Shown here piece by piece: positions 24,729 through 33,310 of a stretch of DNA of 64,000 bases. Origin of the DNA: Pseudomonadota bacterium (GTDB taxonomy: Bacteria > Pseudomonadota > Alphaproteobacteria > Rhizobiales > Xanthobacteraceae). The translations under genes were made by a program, and so were the position numbers. Location: NCBI GenBank assembly GCA_023387735.1, contig JAEWHP010000044.1, forward strand, positions 1 through 64,000, read 5' to 3'. Under the pieces are notes generated by a model, which was given only the letters and a program-made list of their open reading frames with translations, had not been told where the DNA came from and ran no database searches. Every line of letters starts with the position of its first letter. The first letter of the stretch is position 1.

Positions 24729-26369
24729 TCACGCGCTTCTTGCCAGTGCGCCGTCGATCATCGCCACCGCATTCGCCACACCATACACCGCGACGAACGA
24801 GCCGAAGCGCGGGCCCTTCTCCTGGCCGAGCAGCACCTGGTAAAGCATGTTGAACCAGTCGAGCGAAACGCCCGGCCTGCCGTCCTTGCCCTTTTTCACC
24901 TGGTCCAGGAACGGTTCGCGGCGGCCGATCTCGTAGACCACGTTCTGGATGTCTTCCGCGCTTGATCCCGCCGGCATGTTCGAGAGCGCATCGCGCAGAT
25001 CTTGCAGCGCGGCGCGCTCGCTGTCGGTCGGCTCGCGGAACTGCTTCGTCGGCGCCACGAAGTCGCGGTAGTAGTTGATGGCGTAGCCGACCATCGCATC
25101 CAGTTTGGGATGGGTCTGCGGCGTCACGCCGGGACGATAGCGGCCGATAAAACCCCACAGCGTCTCGGCATTCTCCGCGTTCGACGACGACACCAGCGTC
25201 AGCAGCAGTTGGAACGTGACCGGCATATCGGACTTCGGCGGCTTGCCGGAATGGATATGCCACACCGGATTCTGCAGCTGCTGCCGGGCTTCCTGCCGCG
25301 AAAACCCGTCGATGAATTGCTGGTAGTCGTCGACGTTGCGCGGGATCACGTCGAAGTACAGCCGCTTCGCCGCCTTGGGCTCGCGGTACATGAACAACGA
25401 AAGCGATTCCGGCGAGGCATAGCGCAGCCATTCGTCGATGGTGAGCCCGTTGCCCTTCGACTTCGAAATCTTCTGGCCCTTGTCGTCGAGGAACAGCTCG
25501 TAGTTGAAGCCCTCCGGCGGCGTGCCGCCGAGCGCCGTGCAGATCTTGCCGGACAGCTTGACCGAGTCGATCAGGTCCTTGCCGGCCATTTCATAGTCGA
25601 CGCCGAGCGCGAACCAGCGCATCGCCCAATCCGGCTTCCATTGCAGCTTGCAATGCCCGCCGGTCACGGGGACGGTCACGCGTTCCTTCGTTTCGGGATC
25701 GTCGTAGGAGACCGTGCCGCCCTTCACGTCGTGCTCAACGATCGGCACGTACAGCACCATGCCGGTGCGCGGGCAGATCGGCAGGAACGGCGAGTAGCTC
25801 GCCGCGCGCTCCTCGCGGAGCGACGGCAGCATGATGGCCATCACCTTCTCGAGTCGCTCCAGCATGCGCAGCAATGCGGCGTCGAATTTTCCGGAGGTGT
25901 AGTAGTCGGTCGAGCTGGCAAATTCGTAGTCGAAGCCGAACGTGTCGAGGAACGCGCGGAGCCGCGCATTGTTGTGCGCGCCGAAACTGTCATGGGTGCC
26001 GAACGGGTCCGGCACACGCGTCAGCGGCCGGCCAAGATGCTGCTCCAGAAGCTCCTTGTTCGGCACGTTGTCCGGCACCTTGCGAAGGCCGTCCATATCG
26101 TCGGAAAACGCCAGCAGCCGCGTCTTGATCTTGTCCTCGGTGAGCACGCGAAAGGCGTGGCGCACCATGGTGGTGCGGGCGACCTCGCCGAACGTGCCGA
26201 TATGCGGCAGGCCCGACGGGCCGTAGCCGGTCTCGAACAGCACCTCGTCCTTCGGGCTTTTCTTCAGCCGCGCGACAATGGCCTTGGCCTGCTCGAACGG
26301 CCAGGCATTGGATTGTTCGGCGAGCGCACGCAGATCGCTCGGGCTGGAAGCAAGGTCGATGACGGACAT
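24729..26369 (-). CDS. lysS: Lysyl-tRNA synthetase, class I
   Basis: A 546-residue class I LysRS, the archaeal-type enzyme used by many alphaproteobacteria. The HIGH-type motif is GPSGLPHIG, and the KMSKS loop is KISKSKGNG. Between them are ICPRTGMVLYVPI and GGHCKLQWKPDWAMRW. The alpha-helical C-terminal anticodon cage is present. It charges tRNA-Lys in the cytoplasm and is the only synthetase in the window. The ATG at 26369 begins MSVIDLASSPSDLRALAEQS. Monocistronic arrangement is likely, since the gaps on both sides hold repeats. Confidence 0.95.
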   Translation of the reverse strand: MSVIDLASSPSDLRALAEQSNAWPFEQAKAIVARLKKSPKDEVLFETGYGPSGLPHIGTFGEVARTTMVRHAFRVLTEDKIKTRLLAFSDDMDGLRKVPDNVPNKELLEQHLGRPLTRVPDPFGTHDSFGAHNNARLRAFLDTFGFDYEFASSTDYYTSGKFDAALLRMLERLEKVMAIMLPSLREERAASYSPFLPICPRTGMVLYVPIVEHDVKGGTVSYDDPETKERVTVPVTGGHCKLQWKPDWAMRWFALGVDYEMAGKDLIDSVKLSGKICTALGGTPPEGFNYELFLDDKGQKISKSKGNGLTIDEWLRYASPESLSLFMYREPKAAKRLYFDVIPRNVDDYQQFIDGFSRQEARQQLQNPVWHIHSGKPPKSDMPVTFQLLLTLVSSSNAENAETLWGFIGRYRPGVTPQTHPKLDAMVGYAINYYRDFVAPTKQFREPTDSERAALQDLRDALSNMPAGSSAEDIQNVVYEIGRREPFLDQVKKGKDGRPGVSLDWFNMLYQVLLGQEKGPRFGSFVAVYGVANAVAMIDGALARSA

Positions 26370-26444
26370 TTAGCAGGGCTCTCTGTGGAAGCCGCGGAAA
26401 CTAGCGCTTCCGGCGCGAAATGCAAAATGACGGCAGGGTGCATC

Positions 26445-26518
26445 GTCATTCCGGGGCGCGAAGCGAACCCGGAATCTCGAGATTCCGGGTTCGATGCTGC
26501 GCATCGCCCCGGAATGAC
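26445..26518. repeat. Dispersed palindromic repeat (GTCATTCCGGGGC family)
   Basis: The element begins GTCATTCCGGGGCGCGAAGC and ends GCCCCGGAATGAC. A 28-base perfect palindrome centred on CTCGAG lies inside (26465-26492, with arms GAACCCGGAATCTC). It is intergenic between the 3' end of a binding-protein gene and the lysS start. It is a short version of the family seen at 32499, 35653 and 57347. Confidence 0.8.
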
Positions 26519-26525
26519 AGCCGTG

Positions 26526-27443
26526 TTAGAACGGGCTAATGGAAAAATACCGCAGCCACAGATCGGTGAAGCGGCCCTTTTCCCAGATCCGGAACATGGC
26601 CCAGTTCAGCGACTGCCGCAGCAGGTCGTTGCCTTTGCGAACGCCAATCCCGATGCCCTCGCCGAAGTAGCGGCTCTCGACGAACGGGCCGCCCGAGAAG
26701 GCGCAGCATTCGGCCGAATCCGTGCCGTTGACCCAGAACGCCAGCGCGATCGCGTCGCCGAAGATGAAGTCGACCTCGCCCCGGCGCAGCGCCGCCCGCA
26801 GCGCGTCGTCATTGGGATAGGATTTGAGCTCGGCGTCGGTGAACATCGCCTTCAGATAGGCCTCGTGCGAGGTGCCGGCGATGACACCGACTTTCTTGCC
26901 TTCGAGAAATTCGGGCCGGACCTCCGGTATCACCGCGTCGCGGCGCGACACGAAGCGCGCCGGCGCGCGGTAATAGGGATCGGTGAAATCGAGCCGGGCA
27001 CGCAGGGCCGGCGTCACCGCCAGCGACGCGATGATGGCATCGCCGCGGTTGCTGGTGATCGCGTCGACCAGGGTCTCGAACCGGCGCATCTGGATGGTGC
27101 AGGTGACCTTGATCTCGTCGCACAGCGCGCGCGCCAGGTCGACGTTGAAGCCGGCGGGATTGCCGTCCGGGCCGGTAAAGTTGAACGGGGGGTAGTCCGT
27201 CTCGGTCAGGAAACGGATCACGGTGAGGCGGGACATGTCCGGCCGGTCAGGCCGCCGCCGTGGGTCCCAGAAGCCGGGCACCGCCTGCGGGGCGGCCTCG
27301 ACCGCCGGACGCGCCGGCGTCTGGGCGCGAACCGTCCCGGGGGCGGCCAGAGCCAGCACAGCCACCACCGCCATCCCCACCAGCAGGGCGGCGGCGGTTC
27401 GAGGCAGTCGCGCACGGGAAAGCGGAGCGGTCGGATTGGACAT
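26526..27443 (-). CDS. Periplasmic amino-acid-type solute-binding protein (family 3)
   Basis: The 305-residue protein has a signal peptide (AALLVGMAVVAVLALAAPG, cleaved after VRAQ) and a Pro-rich linker. The family 3 binding fold follows, with IRFLTETDYPPFNFTGPDG, VDLARALCDEIKVTCTI, DAIIASLAVTPALRARLDFT and FSGGPFVESRYFGEGIG. Such proteins deliver polar amino acids or opines to ABC transporters, or act as sensors. No permease or ATPase gene is adjacent. An extra Cys pair (AECCAF) is present near the C-terminal lobe. Confidence 0.82.
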   Translation of the reverse strand: MSNPTAPLSRARLPRTAAALLVGMAVVAVLALAAPGTVRAQTPARPAVEAAPQAVPGFWDPRRRPDRPDMSRLTVIRFLTETDYPPFNFTGPDGNPAGFNVDLARALCDEIKVTCTIQMRRFETLVDAITSNRGDAIIASLAVTPALRARLDFTDPYYRAPARFVSRRDAVIPEVRPEFLEGKKVGVIAGTSHEAYLKAMFTDAELKSYPNDDALRAALRRGEVDFIFGDAIALAFWVNGTDSAECCAFSGGPFVESRYFGEGIGIGVRKGNDLLRQSLNWAMFRIWEKGRFTDLWLRYFSISPF

Positions 27444-27520
27444 TGCGACAATTTGTTGCGGAATTGGATGGCCTTATAGACCATCCGGCCTGCGAAGCGA
27501 GGCCGATTTGCGCGTTTTCG

Positions 27521-28111
27521 TCAGAGATACCGCTTCAGGTCCCTGGCGGCTTCTTCCGGCGTCCGTTTCAGGTTGAACGGCGATACGAACTGGCCGTTTT
27601 TATCCATCAGATAGATCAGTGCGGTGTGGTCCATGGTGTAGTCGCCGTCCTTGAGCGGGACTTTCTTGGCATAAACCCGGTAGGCCGAGAGCACTTTCGC
27701 CACCGCCTCGGGGTCGCCGGTCAGCCCCTTCAGGTGCGGATCGAAGCTCGACAGGTAATCCTTCATGGCCGCGGCCGTGTCGCGCTCGGGATCGACGGAG
27801 ACGAAATAGGCGTTGACCCGGTCGGCATCGCTGCCCATCGCCTTCAGCACCTCGGAAATCTCGAACAGCGAGGTCGGGCAGACATCCGGGCAATGGGTGA
27901 AGCCGAAGAAGATCAGCGTCGGCTTCCCCTTCAGGCTCTTTTCGGTGACGGCCTGTCCGGCCTGGTCGGTCAGTTGAAACGGCCCGCCGATCGCCGCCGG
28001 CGCTGTCACGGTGCGCAGGCCTCCGACCGCCCACAGCATGATCACGAGCCCAATCACCAGGCTGCCGGCAAAGGCAGCAATGATTACCAGCGGGCGGATG
28101 GTCCGGTCCAT
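27521..28111 (-). CDS. SCO1/SenC/PrrC family copper protein
   Basis: A 196-residue protein with an N-terminal membrane anchor (about 8-29) and a periplasmic thioredoxin-like domain. The copper site is FTHCPDVCPTSL (Cys74 and Cys78) with His162 in YTMDHTALIYL, the full Cys-Cys-His set of Sco proteins. It inserts copper into the CuA centre of cytochrome c oxidase or keeps its cysteines reduced. It lies 21 bases downstream of a small membrane-protein gene and is probably co-transcribed with it. Confidence 0.9.
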   Translation of the reverse strand: MDRTIRPLVIIAAFAGSLVIGLVIMLWAVGGLRTVTAPAAIGGPFQLTDQAGQAVTEKSLKGKPTLIFFGFTHCPDVCPTSLFEISEVLKAMGSDADRVNAYFVSVDPERDTAAAMKDYLSSFDPHLKGLTGDPEAVAKVLSAYRVYAKKVPLKDGDYTMDHTALIYLMDKNGQFVSPFNLKRTPEEAARDLKRYL

Positions 28112-28132
28112 CGCAGTTCCTCAACTCACCGA

Positions 28133-28327
28133 TCAGAAGCAGGCCGAGATGCCGGCGGCGATCATCTCGAAAAACACGGCGGTGCCGTAATGGAACCACA
28201 ATGCGGCCGCGCCGAGCACGACCAGCGCGCCGAGGCCGGCGGCGCCCCAAACGATCGTGGCCGCCACCCGGCCTTGCGGCCGGGTTACATCAATCATTCC
28301 CTGTGGGGTGGAGATCGGCTGAACCAT
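28133..28327 (-). CDS. Small single-span membrane protein upstream of sco
   Basis: The 64-residue protein has one predicted membrane segment (about residues 26-47, WGAAGLGALVVLGAAALWF) and a short hydrophobic tail ending GISACF. ATG 28327 has no clear ribosome site; ATG 28297 (54 residues) has CAGGGA directly upstream and may be the real start. It is followed after 21 bases by the Sco gene, so a role beside copper delivery or oxidase assembly is possible. I do not recognise a family. Confidence 0.55.
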   Translation of the reverse strand: MVQPISTPQGMIDVTRPQGRVAATIVWGAAGLGALVVLGAAALWFHYGTAVFFEMIAAGISACF

Positions 28328-28480
28328 GCGGTTCAGATAGGGCCAGTTCCCCCTGCAGGCAAGCGGAATGGCCGCGCTAGACTTCACGTCATGCGGACGG
28401 TGAAGGGCTAGCCGCGGCCCCTTCCCGAAGTCCCTTACGTCCGGGCGTATCCCTGATACGCCCTCGTTCGCGTCCGTGTT

Positions 28481-28514
28481 GGCAAAACGTAAATGGCCGG
28501 GCAAGCCCGGCCAT
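28481..28514 (-). terminator. Rho-independent terminator
   Basis: A 9-base-pair stem ATGGCCGGG/CCCGGCCAT with a 4-base loop at 28493-28514 is followed on the minus strand by TTTACGTTTT. It lies 33 bases past the stop of the minus-strand gene at 28548-29018. Confidence 0.6.
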
Positions 28515-28547
28515 GACGGCAATTTATTCGATTGGAGGAAAGCTGGA

Positions 28548-29018
28548 TCAGCGCGATGCCGGCTTGTTGGTCGAGGCCTGGGCGTCGAGGTAGCAGGGCT
28601 TGTACATCGCCTGCAGTTGCTTGCCGCGCAGGAAGATCATGCGCGGCTTCAACCCGCCGCGCGCCGCGATCCACTTCCGCACCGGCGTCGGGTACATCGA
28701 ATACAGCATCTGGGTCGCTTCGGGATTGGTGACCGCACGGCCATTGGCGCCGAAATCCCAGGCGGCATGGAAACCGAGATTGGCGTGCGACGTCACGCAG
28801 ATGCGATCATGGGGAACCGCACCGAGCACGATGGTGCAGGCCGAGGCGCACAGCCCGTCGATGATGACGGTTTCGCCCGAGGTGCGCAGGCCCTGGTACT
28901 TGTCGACATAGGTACCGATCCGGCCGCCGCGATCGTCGGCGATCCGGACCACCGCGTGGCTCACTCCTACCCCCGCCAGCAGCAACACCGCCGCAAGCAA
29001 CCCCGTAACCAGCTTCAT
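28548..29018 (-). CDS. Secreted protein with CASAC motif (COG3904-like), function unknown
   Basis: The 156-residue protein starts MKLVTGLLAAVLLLAGVGV, a signal peptide cleaved after SHA. The mature part has GETVIIDGLCASACTIVLGA, which resembles the nucleophile region of the ClpP-fold protein at 5621-6430 (YCASACVLVYAGG). It lacks the preceding SPGGD strand motif. Later HANLGFHAAWDFG may supply a histidine. It may be a reduced periplasmic member of that fold. The start at 29018 was chosen because the signal peptide begins there; upstream residues to 29132 are not hydrophobic. Confidence 0.6.
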   Translation of the reverse strand: MKLVTGLLAAVLLLAGVGVSHAVVRIADDRGGRIGTYVDKYQGLRTSGETVIIDGLCASACTIVLGAVPHDRICVTSHANLGFHAAWDFGANGRAVTNPEATQMLYSMYPTPVRKWIAARGGLKPRMIFLRGKQLQAMYKPCYLDAQASTNKPASR

Positions 29019-29303
29019 TATCCCAGCCCCAGTCGATAGATGTCGAAACCGAATCTGATTGTCTTCGTGATGCAAGACTGGCGTAGCGTCGTTCGAGATC
29101 GTGATTTTGTCTAGGCAGCGAACGTCCGTCAAAACAAATTCAAATCAAGTGTTGCCGGGCCGCTGCACCTTCCGCGCGTACAGATCCCGAACTGGAACAC
29201 GGCGGCAGTGTCCGGGTGGCGGCGCGGTCACATGCAAGGGTCATTTGCCGTTGACCGCGCGCGATGTGGCGGTTTTGAATCCACACTGCATGGGGAGGAA
29301 GCA

Positions 29304-30962
29304 ATGGCTGATGACGCGGATGTAATCGTGGTCGGCGGCGGGCTGGCGGGGCTGGTGGCGGCGACCGAAATCGCAGACGCCGGCAAGCGCGTCATCGTGG
29401 TTGATCAGGAGGGCGAGCAAAGCCTTGGCGGGCAAGCCTTTTGGTCGTTCGGCGGATTGTTTCTGGTTAACTCTCCGGAACAGCGCCGGCTCGGCATTAA
29501 GGATTGTTACGATCTCGCACTGCAGGACTGGATGGGCACTGCGGGATTCGACCGCGACGACGACCATTGGCCGAAGCGCTGGGCGGAAGCCTATGTCGCA
29601 TTTGCGGCCGGAGAAAAGCGCGACTGGCTGCGCGCGATGGGCCACCGGATTTTTCCGGTGGTCGGCTGGGCCGAGCGCGGCGGTTATGACGCGATGGGCC
29701 ATGGCAATTCGGTGCCACGCTTTCACGTGACCTGGGGCACCGGCCCCGGCATCGTCGAGCCGTTCGAGCGGCGTGCGCGCGAAGCGCAAATGATTGGGCG
29801 GCTGACGTTCAGGTTTCGCCACCGCGTCGACGCACTTGTGATGACGAACGGCAGAATTGAAGGCGTCGCCGGGGCGGTGCTCGAGCCTGATGCGGTCGAA
29901 CGCGGCAAGAGTTCTTCGCGCAAGGTGGTCGGCGATTTCACGCTGCGCGCGCCAGCGGTGATCGTCGCTTCCGGCGGCATCGGCGGCAATCACGATCTGG
30001 TCCGGCAAAACTGGCCGAAGCGGCTCGGCGAGCCGCCGGAGCACATGATCTCCGGTGTTCCTGAGCACGTCGACGGGCGCATGATCGGGATCACCGAGGC
30101 CGCCGGCGCGCGGCTGATCAACCGCGACCGGATGTGGCACTACGTCGAGGGCATCCGGAACTGGAATCCGATCTGGCCGCGCCACGGCATCCGGATCCTG
30201 CCCGGCCCCTCCTCGATGTGGTTCGACGCGACAGGCAAGCGCCTGCCCGCGCCGCTGTTCCCGGGCTCGGACACGCTCGGGCAACTGCACTACATCATGG
30301 GCACCGGCTACGATTATTCCTGGTTCATCCTGACCCAAAGCATCATCAAGAAGGAATTCGCCCTCTCCGGCTCCGAACAGAACCCGGATCTGACCGGCAA
30401 GAGCTGGCGCATGACCATCAAGCGCGCCACCAACAAGGGCGCCCCGGCGCCGGTGGAAGCGTTCAAGGAAAAGGGCGTCGACTTCATCGTGCGCGACAAC
30501 CTCGGAGACCTCGTCGGCGCCATGAACGCGCTTTCCGGCGACAACCTGCTCAAGCTCGATCACATCAGGGCGCAGATCGAGGCGCGCGACCGCGAGATCG
30601 CCAACCCCTACGTCAAGGACGCGCAGGTGATGAACATCCACAATGCACGGCGCTACATCGGCGACAAGCTGATCCGAACTGCCAGCCCGCATCGCATCCT
30701 CGATGCCGACCACGGACCGCTGATCGCGGTCAAGCTCAACATCCTGACCCGCAAGACGCTGGGCGGCTTCGAGACCGATCTGGACTCGCGCGTGTTCGGC
30801 ACCGGCGGCCAGATCATCCAGGGGCTTTATGCCGCAGGCGAAGCCGCCGGCTTCGGCGGCGGCGGCGTGCACGGCTATCGCTCGCTGGAAGGCACCTTCC
30901 TGGGCGGCTGTCTGTTCTCGGGAAGGAATGCGGGGCGGGCTGCGGCGAAGGCGGCGGGCTAA
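29304..30962 (+). CDS. FAD-binding dehydrogenase (KstD/flavocytochrome-type)
   Basis: A 552-residue flavoprotein with the N-terminal dinucleotide motif VIVVGGGLAGLVAATEIA and the later GGQAFWSFGGLFLV. APAVIVASGGIGGNHDLV is in the middle, and FGGGGVHGYRSLEGTFLGG closes the FAD site. It belongs to the fumarate-reductase/3-ketosteroid-dehydrogenase superfamily, in a subgroup annotated only as FAD-binding dehydrogenase. The substrate is unknown. The ATG at 29304 has a strong GGGGAGGAA site just before it (29293-29301); an in-frame ATG at 29232 lacks this. Confidence 0.85.
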   Translation: MADDADVIVVGGGLAGLVAATEIADAGKRVIVVDQEGEQSLGGQAFWSFGGLFLVNSPEQRRLGIKDCYDLALQDWMGTAGFDRDDDHWPKRWAEAYVAFAAGEKRDWLRAMGHRIFPVVGWAERGGYDAMGHGNSVPRFHVTWGTGPGIVEPFERRAREAQMIGRLTFRFRHRVDALVMTNGRIEGVAGAVLEPDAVERGKSSSRKVVGDFTLRAPAVIVASGGIGGNHDLVRQNWPKRLGEPPEHMISGVPEHVDGRMIGITEAAGARLINRDRMWHYVEGIRNWNPIWPRHGIRILPGPSSMWFDATGKRLPAPLFPGSDTLGQLHYIMGTGYDYSWFILTQSIIKKEFALSGSEQNPDLTGKSWRMTIKRATNKGAPAPVEAFKEKGVDFIVRDNLGDLVGAMNALSGDNLLKLDHIRAQIEARDREIANPYVKDAQVMNIHNARRYIGDKLIRTASPHRILDADHGPLIAVKLNILTRKTLGGFETDLDSRVFGTGGQIIQGLYAAGEAAGFGGGGVHGYRSLEGTFLGGCLFSGRNAGRAAAKAAG

Positions 30963-31069
30963 CCCATCATTGCTTCATCAAGCCCGAGCATGACGGAGCC
31001 CCCTAGAACGCAGTGGCGCGGACCGCACCAGCGCGCTAATAAGCCCCGCCCTCATTTCAGGAGAATTCA

Positions 31070-31420
31070 ATGACCGTCCAGCGTTTCGAAACCGGCCCTC
31101 GCATGAGCCAGGTCGTGGTCCACGGCAACACCGTCTATCTCGCCGGCGTCGTCGCCGGCAAGGCCGCCGGCAAGAGCGTGACCGAACAGACCCAGGATAT
31201 TCTGTCGATCATCGACGGTCACCTCGCCAAGGCCGGCACCGACAAATCGAAGCTGCTGTCAGCCACGATCTACATCACCGACATGAAGACCTTCCCCGAG
31301 ATGAACGCGGTGTGGGACGGCTGGGTGTCGGCCGGCAACACGCCTGCGCGTGCGACCGTCGAAGCCAGGCTCGCGGCGCCCCAATACAATGTCGAGATCA
31401 TGGTGGTTGCGGCGAAGTAG
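31070..31420 (+). CDS. RidA family enamine/imine deaminase
   Basis: A 116-residue protein of the RidA/YjgF family: VVVHGNTVYLAGVVAG, TEQTQDILSIIDGHLAKAG, LLSATIYITDMKTFPEMNAVW and the C-terminal PARATVEARLAAPQYNVEIM. The Arg in PARATVEA is the substrate-carboxylate residue of active members. It hydrolyses reactive enamines made by PLP enzymes, or does a related deamination. AGGAG lies 7 bases before the ATG. It follows the flavoprotein gene and is closed by a clear terminator. Confidence 0.9.
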   Translation: MTVQRFETGPRMSQVVVHGNTVYLAGVVAGKAAGKSVTEQTQDILSIIDGHLAKAGTDKSKLLSATIYITDMKTFPEMNAVWDGWVSAGNTPARATVEARLAAPQYNVEIMVVAAK

Positions 31421-31446
31421 CCACGAGCACACCGAAGCTTCTTCGT

Positions 31447-31478
31447 CATGGCCGGGCTTCGTCCCGGCCATTTTCGTT
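31447..31478 (+). terminator. Rho-independent terminator after ridA-like gene
   Basis: ATGGCCGGG (31447-31455) pairs with CCCGGCCAT (31462-31470) around a 6-base loop and is followed by TTTCGTTTCG. It lies 27 bases after the stop codon. The same stem sequence is used by the terminator at 28481-28514. Confidence 0.65.
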
Positions 31479-31547
31479 TCGTGATTCTTCTTTTGACGCG
31501 TTTTCTTCACGCGAACCGGTTTCCACTTCGCTTGCAAACGCTCGCGC

Positions 31548-31964
31548 TTACAGCACGATGCAGGACGAATACCTGTAGTCCGGGAGGTGAACCAGAAAGC
31601 GGTCGCCGTTCTCGACCTCGAGCGTCGCGGTGAGCATCTCGATGAAAAGGGTGTTCGCGCGATGCGGCGACCGGTGCGCGACATAGATCCAGGCTGGCTG
31701 CGGCTTCCCCGTCGCGCACGGCTCGAGATCTATCCGCGTCAGGCTGAATCGTTCCTTGAATCCCGGCTCCCACTCGATGTCCGAGGTCGTGTAGTCCGGG
31801 TTGAGGATGCGTAAGGGAAACTCGAGCTGGAGGTTCAGTGTCCCCCATTGGTGCACATCCCTGATGTCAGGAAATTCCCTGACGAGATGCGCGTATTGCT
31901 TGGCCACCGTCGTCACGCCGAGCCCAAGGCCGGAAATCTTCGTCGCCTTAACAATCACCGACAT
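31548..31964 (-). CDS. Unknown protein with weak resemblance to the CTP-dependent riboflavin kinase fold (DUF120)
   Basis: A 138-residue soluble protein. ATKISGLGLGVTTVAKQYAH followed by HQWGTLNLQLEFPLRI recalls the G-x-G ... P-G-T-L-N-x-x-L pattern of archaeal riboflavin kinases. AHRSPHRANTLFIEMLT and VENGDRFLVHL recall that family's C-terminal part. The resemblance is by eye only. Archaeal-type riboflavin kinase would be redundant in a bacterium with RibF, so a different ligand is likely. The gene stands alone, divergent from the NTF2-like gene at 32118. Confidence 0.55.
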   Translation of the reverse strand: MSVIVKATKISGLGLGVTTVAKQYAHLVREFPDIRDVHQWGTLNLQLEFPLRILNPDYTTSDIEWEPGFKERFSLTRIDLEPCATGKPQPAWIYVAHRSPHRANTLFIEMLTATLEVENGDRFLVHLPDYRYSSCIVL

Positions 31965-32117
31965 CTACGCTCTCATCTCCCATCCGCTTCCACGCCGCGA
32001 ATTCGAAATCCCTGCCCTCGGCGGCCAATCCTTGACCTCCGAGGTAATCGATCGCCCTTCGCCGATTTCCTATGACGAGGTCAGCCGACGCCTTCGGCCG
32101 CAATGAAGGAGAACATC

Positions 32118-32480
32118 ATGACCGACGTCAACACGATCGCCCGCAACTATATCGACCTGTGGAACGAGCGGGCGCCAAACCGCCGCCGCGAAATGCTCAA
32201 CGCGAACTGGACGGCGGACGCGACCTATGTCGATCCCCTGATGTCGGGCAACGGCCATGACGGTGTCGACGCATTGATAGCGGGCGTGCAGCAGCGCTTT
32301 CCGGATTTCAGGTTCAGGCTGATCGGCGAACCCAACGGCTTTGGCGACCACGTCCGCTTTTCCTGGGGGCTCGGCCCCGACGGTGCCGACAGCCCGATCA
32401 AGGGAACGGATTTCGCCGTGATCAGGGACGGGCGCATCCGCAGCATCACCGGGTTCCTGGATCAAGTGCCGGCAGCATGA
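32118..32480 (+). CDS. NTF2-like (SnoaL-type) protein
   Basis: The 120-residue protein has the SnoaL pattern: NTIARNYIDLWNERAPNRR, TYVDPLMSGNGHDGVDALIA, FRFRLIGEPNGFGDHVRFSW and DFAVIRDGRIRSITGFLDQ. It is probably a small isomerase or hydrolase, or an uncatalytic binding protein. ATG 32118 is preceded by AAGGAG at 32106-32111; the ATG at 32103 is itself just upstream of that site and is less likely. It is not closely similar to the NTF2-like protein at 870-1259. Confidence 0.8.
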   Translation: MTDVNTIARNYIDLWNERAPNRRREMLNANWTADATYVDPLMSGNGHDGVDALIAGVQQRFPDFRFRLIGEPNGFGDHVRFSWGLGPDGADSPIKGTDFAVIRDGRIRSITGFLDQVPAA

Positions 32481-32498
32481 CCGCATGGGCCTGATTTT

Positions 32499-32600
32499 GG
32501 TCATTCCGGGGCGTGCGAAGCACGAACCCGGAATCCATTTCGCTTTCGGGAATGCGGCCCGGTGGATTCCGGGCTCGCGCGATGCGCGCCCCGGAATGAT
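32499..32600. repeat. Dispersed palindromic repeat (GTCATTCCGGGGC family)
   Basis: The element starts GGTCATTCCGGGGCGTGC and ends GCGCGCCCCGGAATGATG, with inner complementary segments AACCCGGAATCCA and TGGATTCCGGGCTC. It fills the gap between two convergent genes. Confidence 0.78.
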
Positions 32601-32610
32601 GAGGCGCGCG

Positions 32611-33198
32611 TCAGAACGACCTGATCCGGCGCAGCACCATCGTTAGCCGCACCGCGACGGCGGCCTGCCAGACCGGGTAGAGGATCGACGTCCGGTCGAG
32701 GCCGAGCGCATTGTCGAGCGCCAGCAGCGTGCCGGTCAGCGTGCCCGTGATCAGCATCGGCCACCACGCAGCGGCCGCGCGCGGCCCCGCGGGCAGAAAG
32801 CCGATCCCCAGCGCCATCAGCGTCGTCCCGACCAGGCCGCCGGTCAAACCGGCGAGCAGATACCTCATCATCGGCGCGGCGCCCGCCGCCTGGCCGTCGA
32901 TGAAGATCGCCGCGTTCACCGCGCAGACGAAAGCGATCATGGTGATGATCGCGGCCAGCGTCGCCGCCCACCACGGATTGGCGCTGAAGCGCCGCACCAG
33001 AACGAACACGAGCACGGCGAACGGCACCGCGATCAGCGAGATACGAAACTGTCCGGGCAGGCCGACGAGTTGATCGATGAGCGCCGGCAGCAACGGCGTG
33101 AGGATACCGGAGACGAGGCCGCCGGCTGCAGCGATGAGCAGGCTGCTGCCGGAGGTTTCAGCGGACGTGATCGCCTGGGTCACAACGCGCAGCTCCAT
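32611..33198 (-). CDS. Polytopic membrane protein of unknown function
   Basis: A 195-residue protein with about five predicted membrane segments (for example SSLLIAAAGGLVSGILTPLL, ISLIAVPFAVLVFVLV, AATLAAIITMIAFVCAV, LLAGLTGGLVGTTLMALGIG). It has a short basic C terminus, VVRRIRSF-like. No transport or enzyme motif is visible and I do not recognise the family. It lies alone between a repeat and a secreted-protein gene transcribed in the same direction 113 bases upstream. Confidence 0.6.
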   Translation of the reverse strand: MELRVVTQAITSAETSGSSLLIAAAGGLVSGILTPLLPALIDQLVGLPGQFRISLIAVPFAVLVFVLVRRFSANPWWAATLAAIITMIAFVCAVNAAIFIDGQAAGAAPMMRYLLAGLTGGLVGTTLMALGIGFLPAGPRAAAAWWPMLITGTLTGTLLALDNALGLDRTSILYPVWQAAVAVRLTMVLRRIRSF

Positions 33199-33310
33199 TT
33201 CTCGTGTCGCCCGACGCAGGCTTAACGGAAAAGGCCGCTCCGGTCACGCCGCACGATGATCGCGCACGCGGGACGGCTCATTACGCCGGCGCAGCGAAAG
33301 ATCCGATGCG

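Noticed and set aside
25002..27479. 825-codon plus-strand open frame across lysS and the binding-protein gene
   Set aside because: It runs antisense to two well-identified genes and through a repeat; composition is typical of GC-rich shadows.
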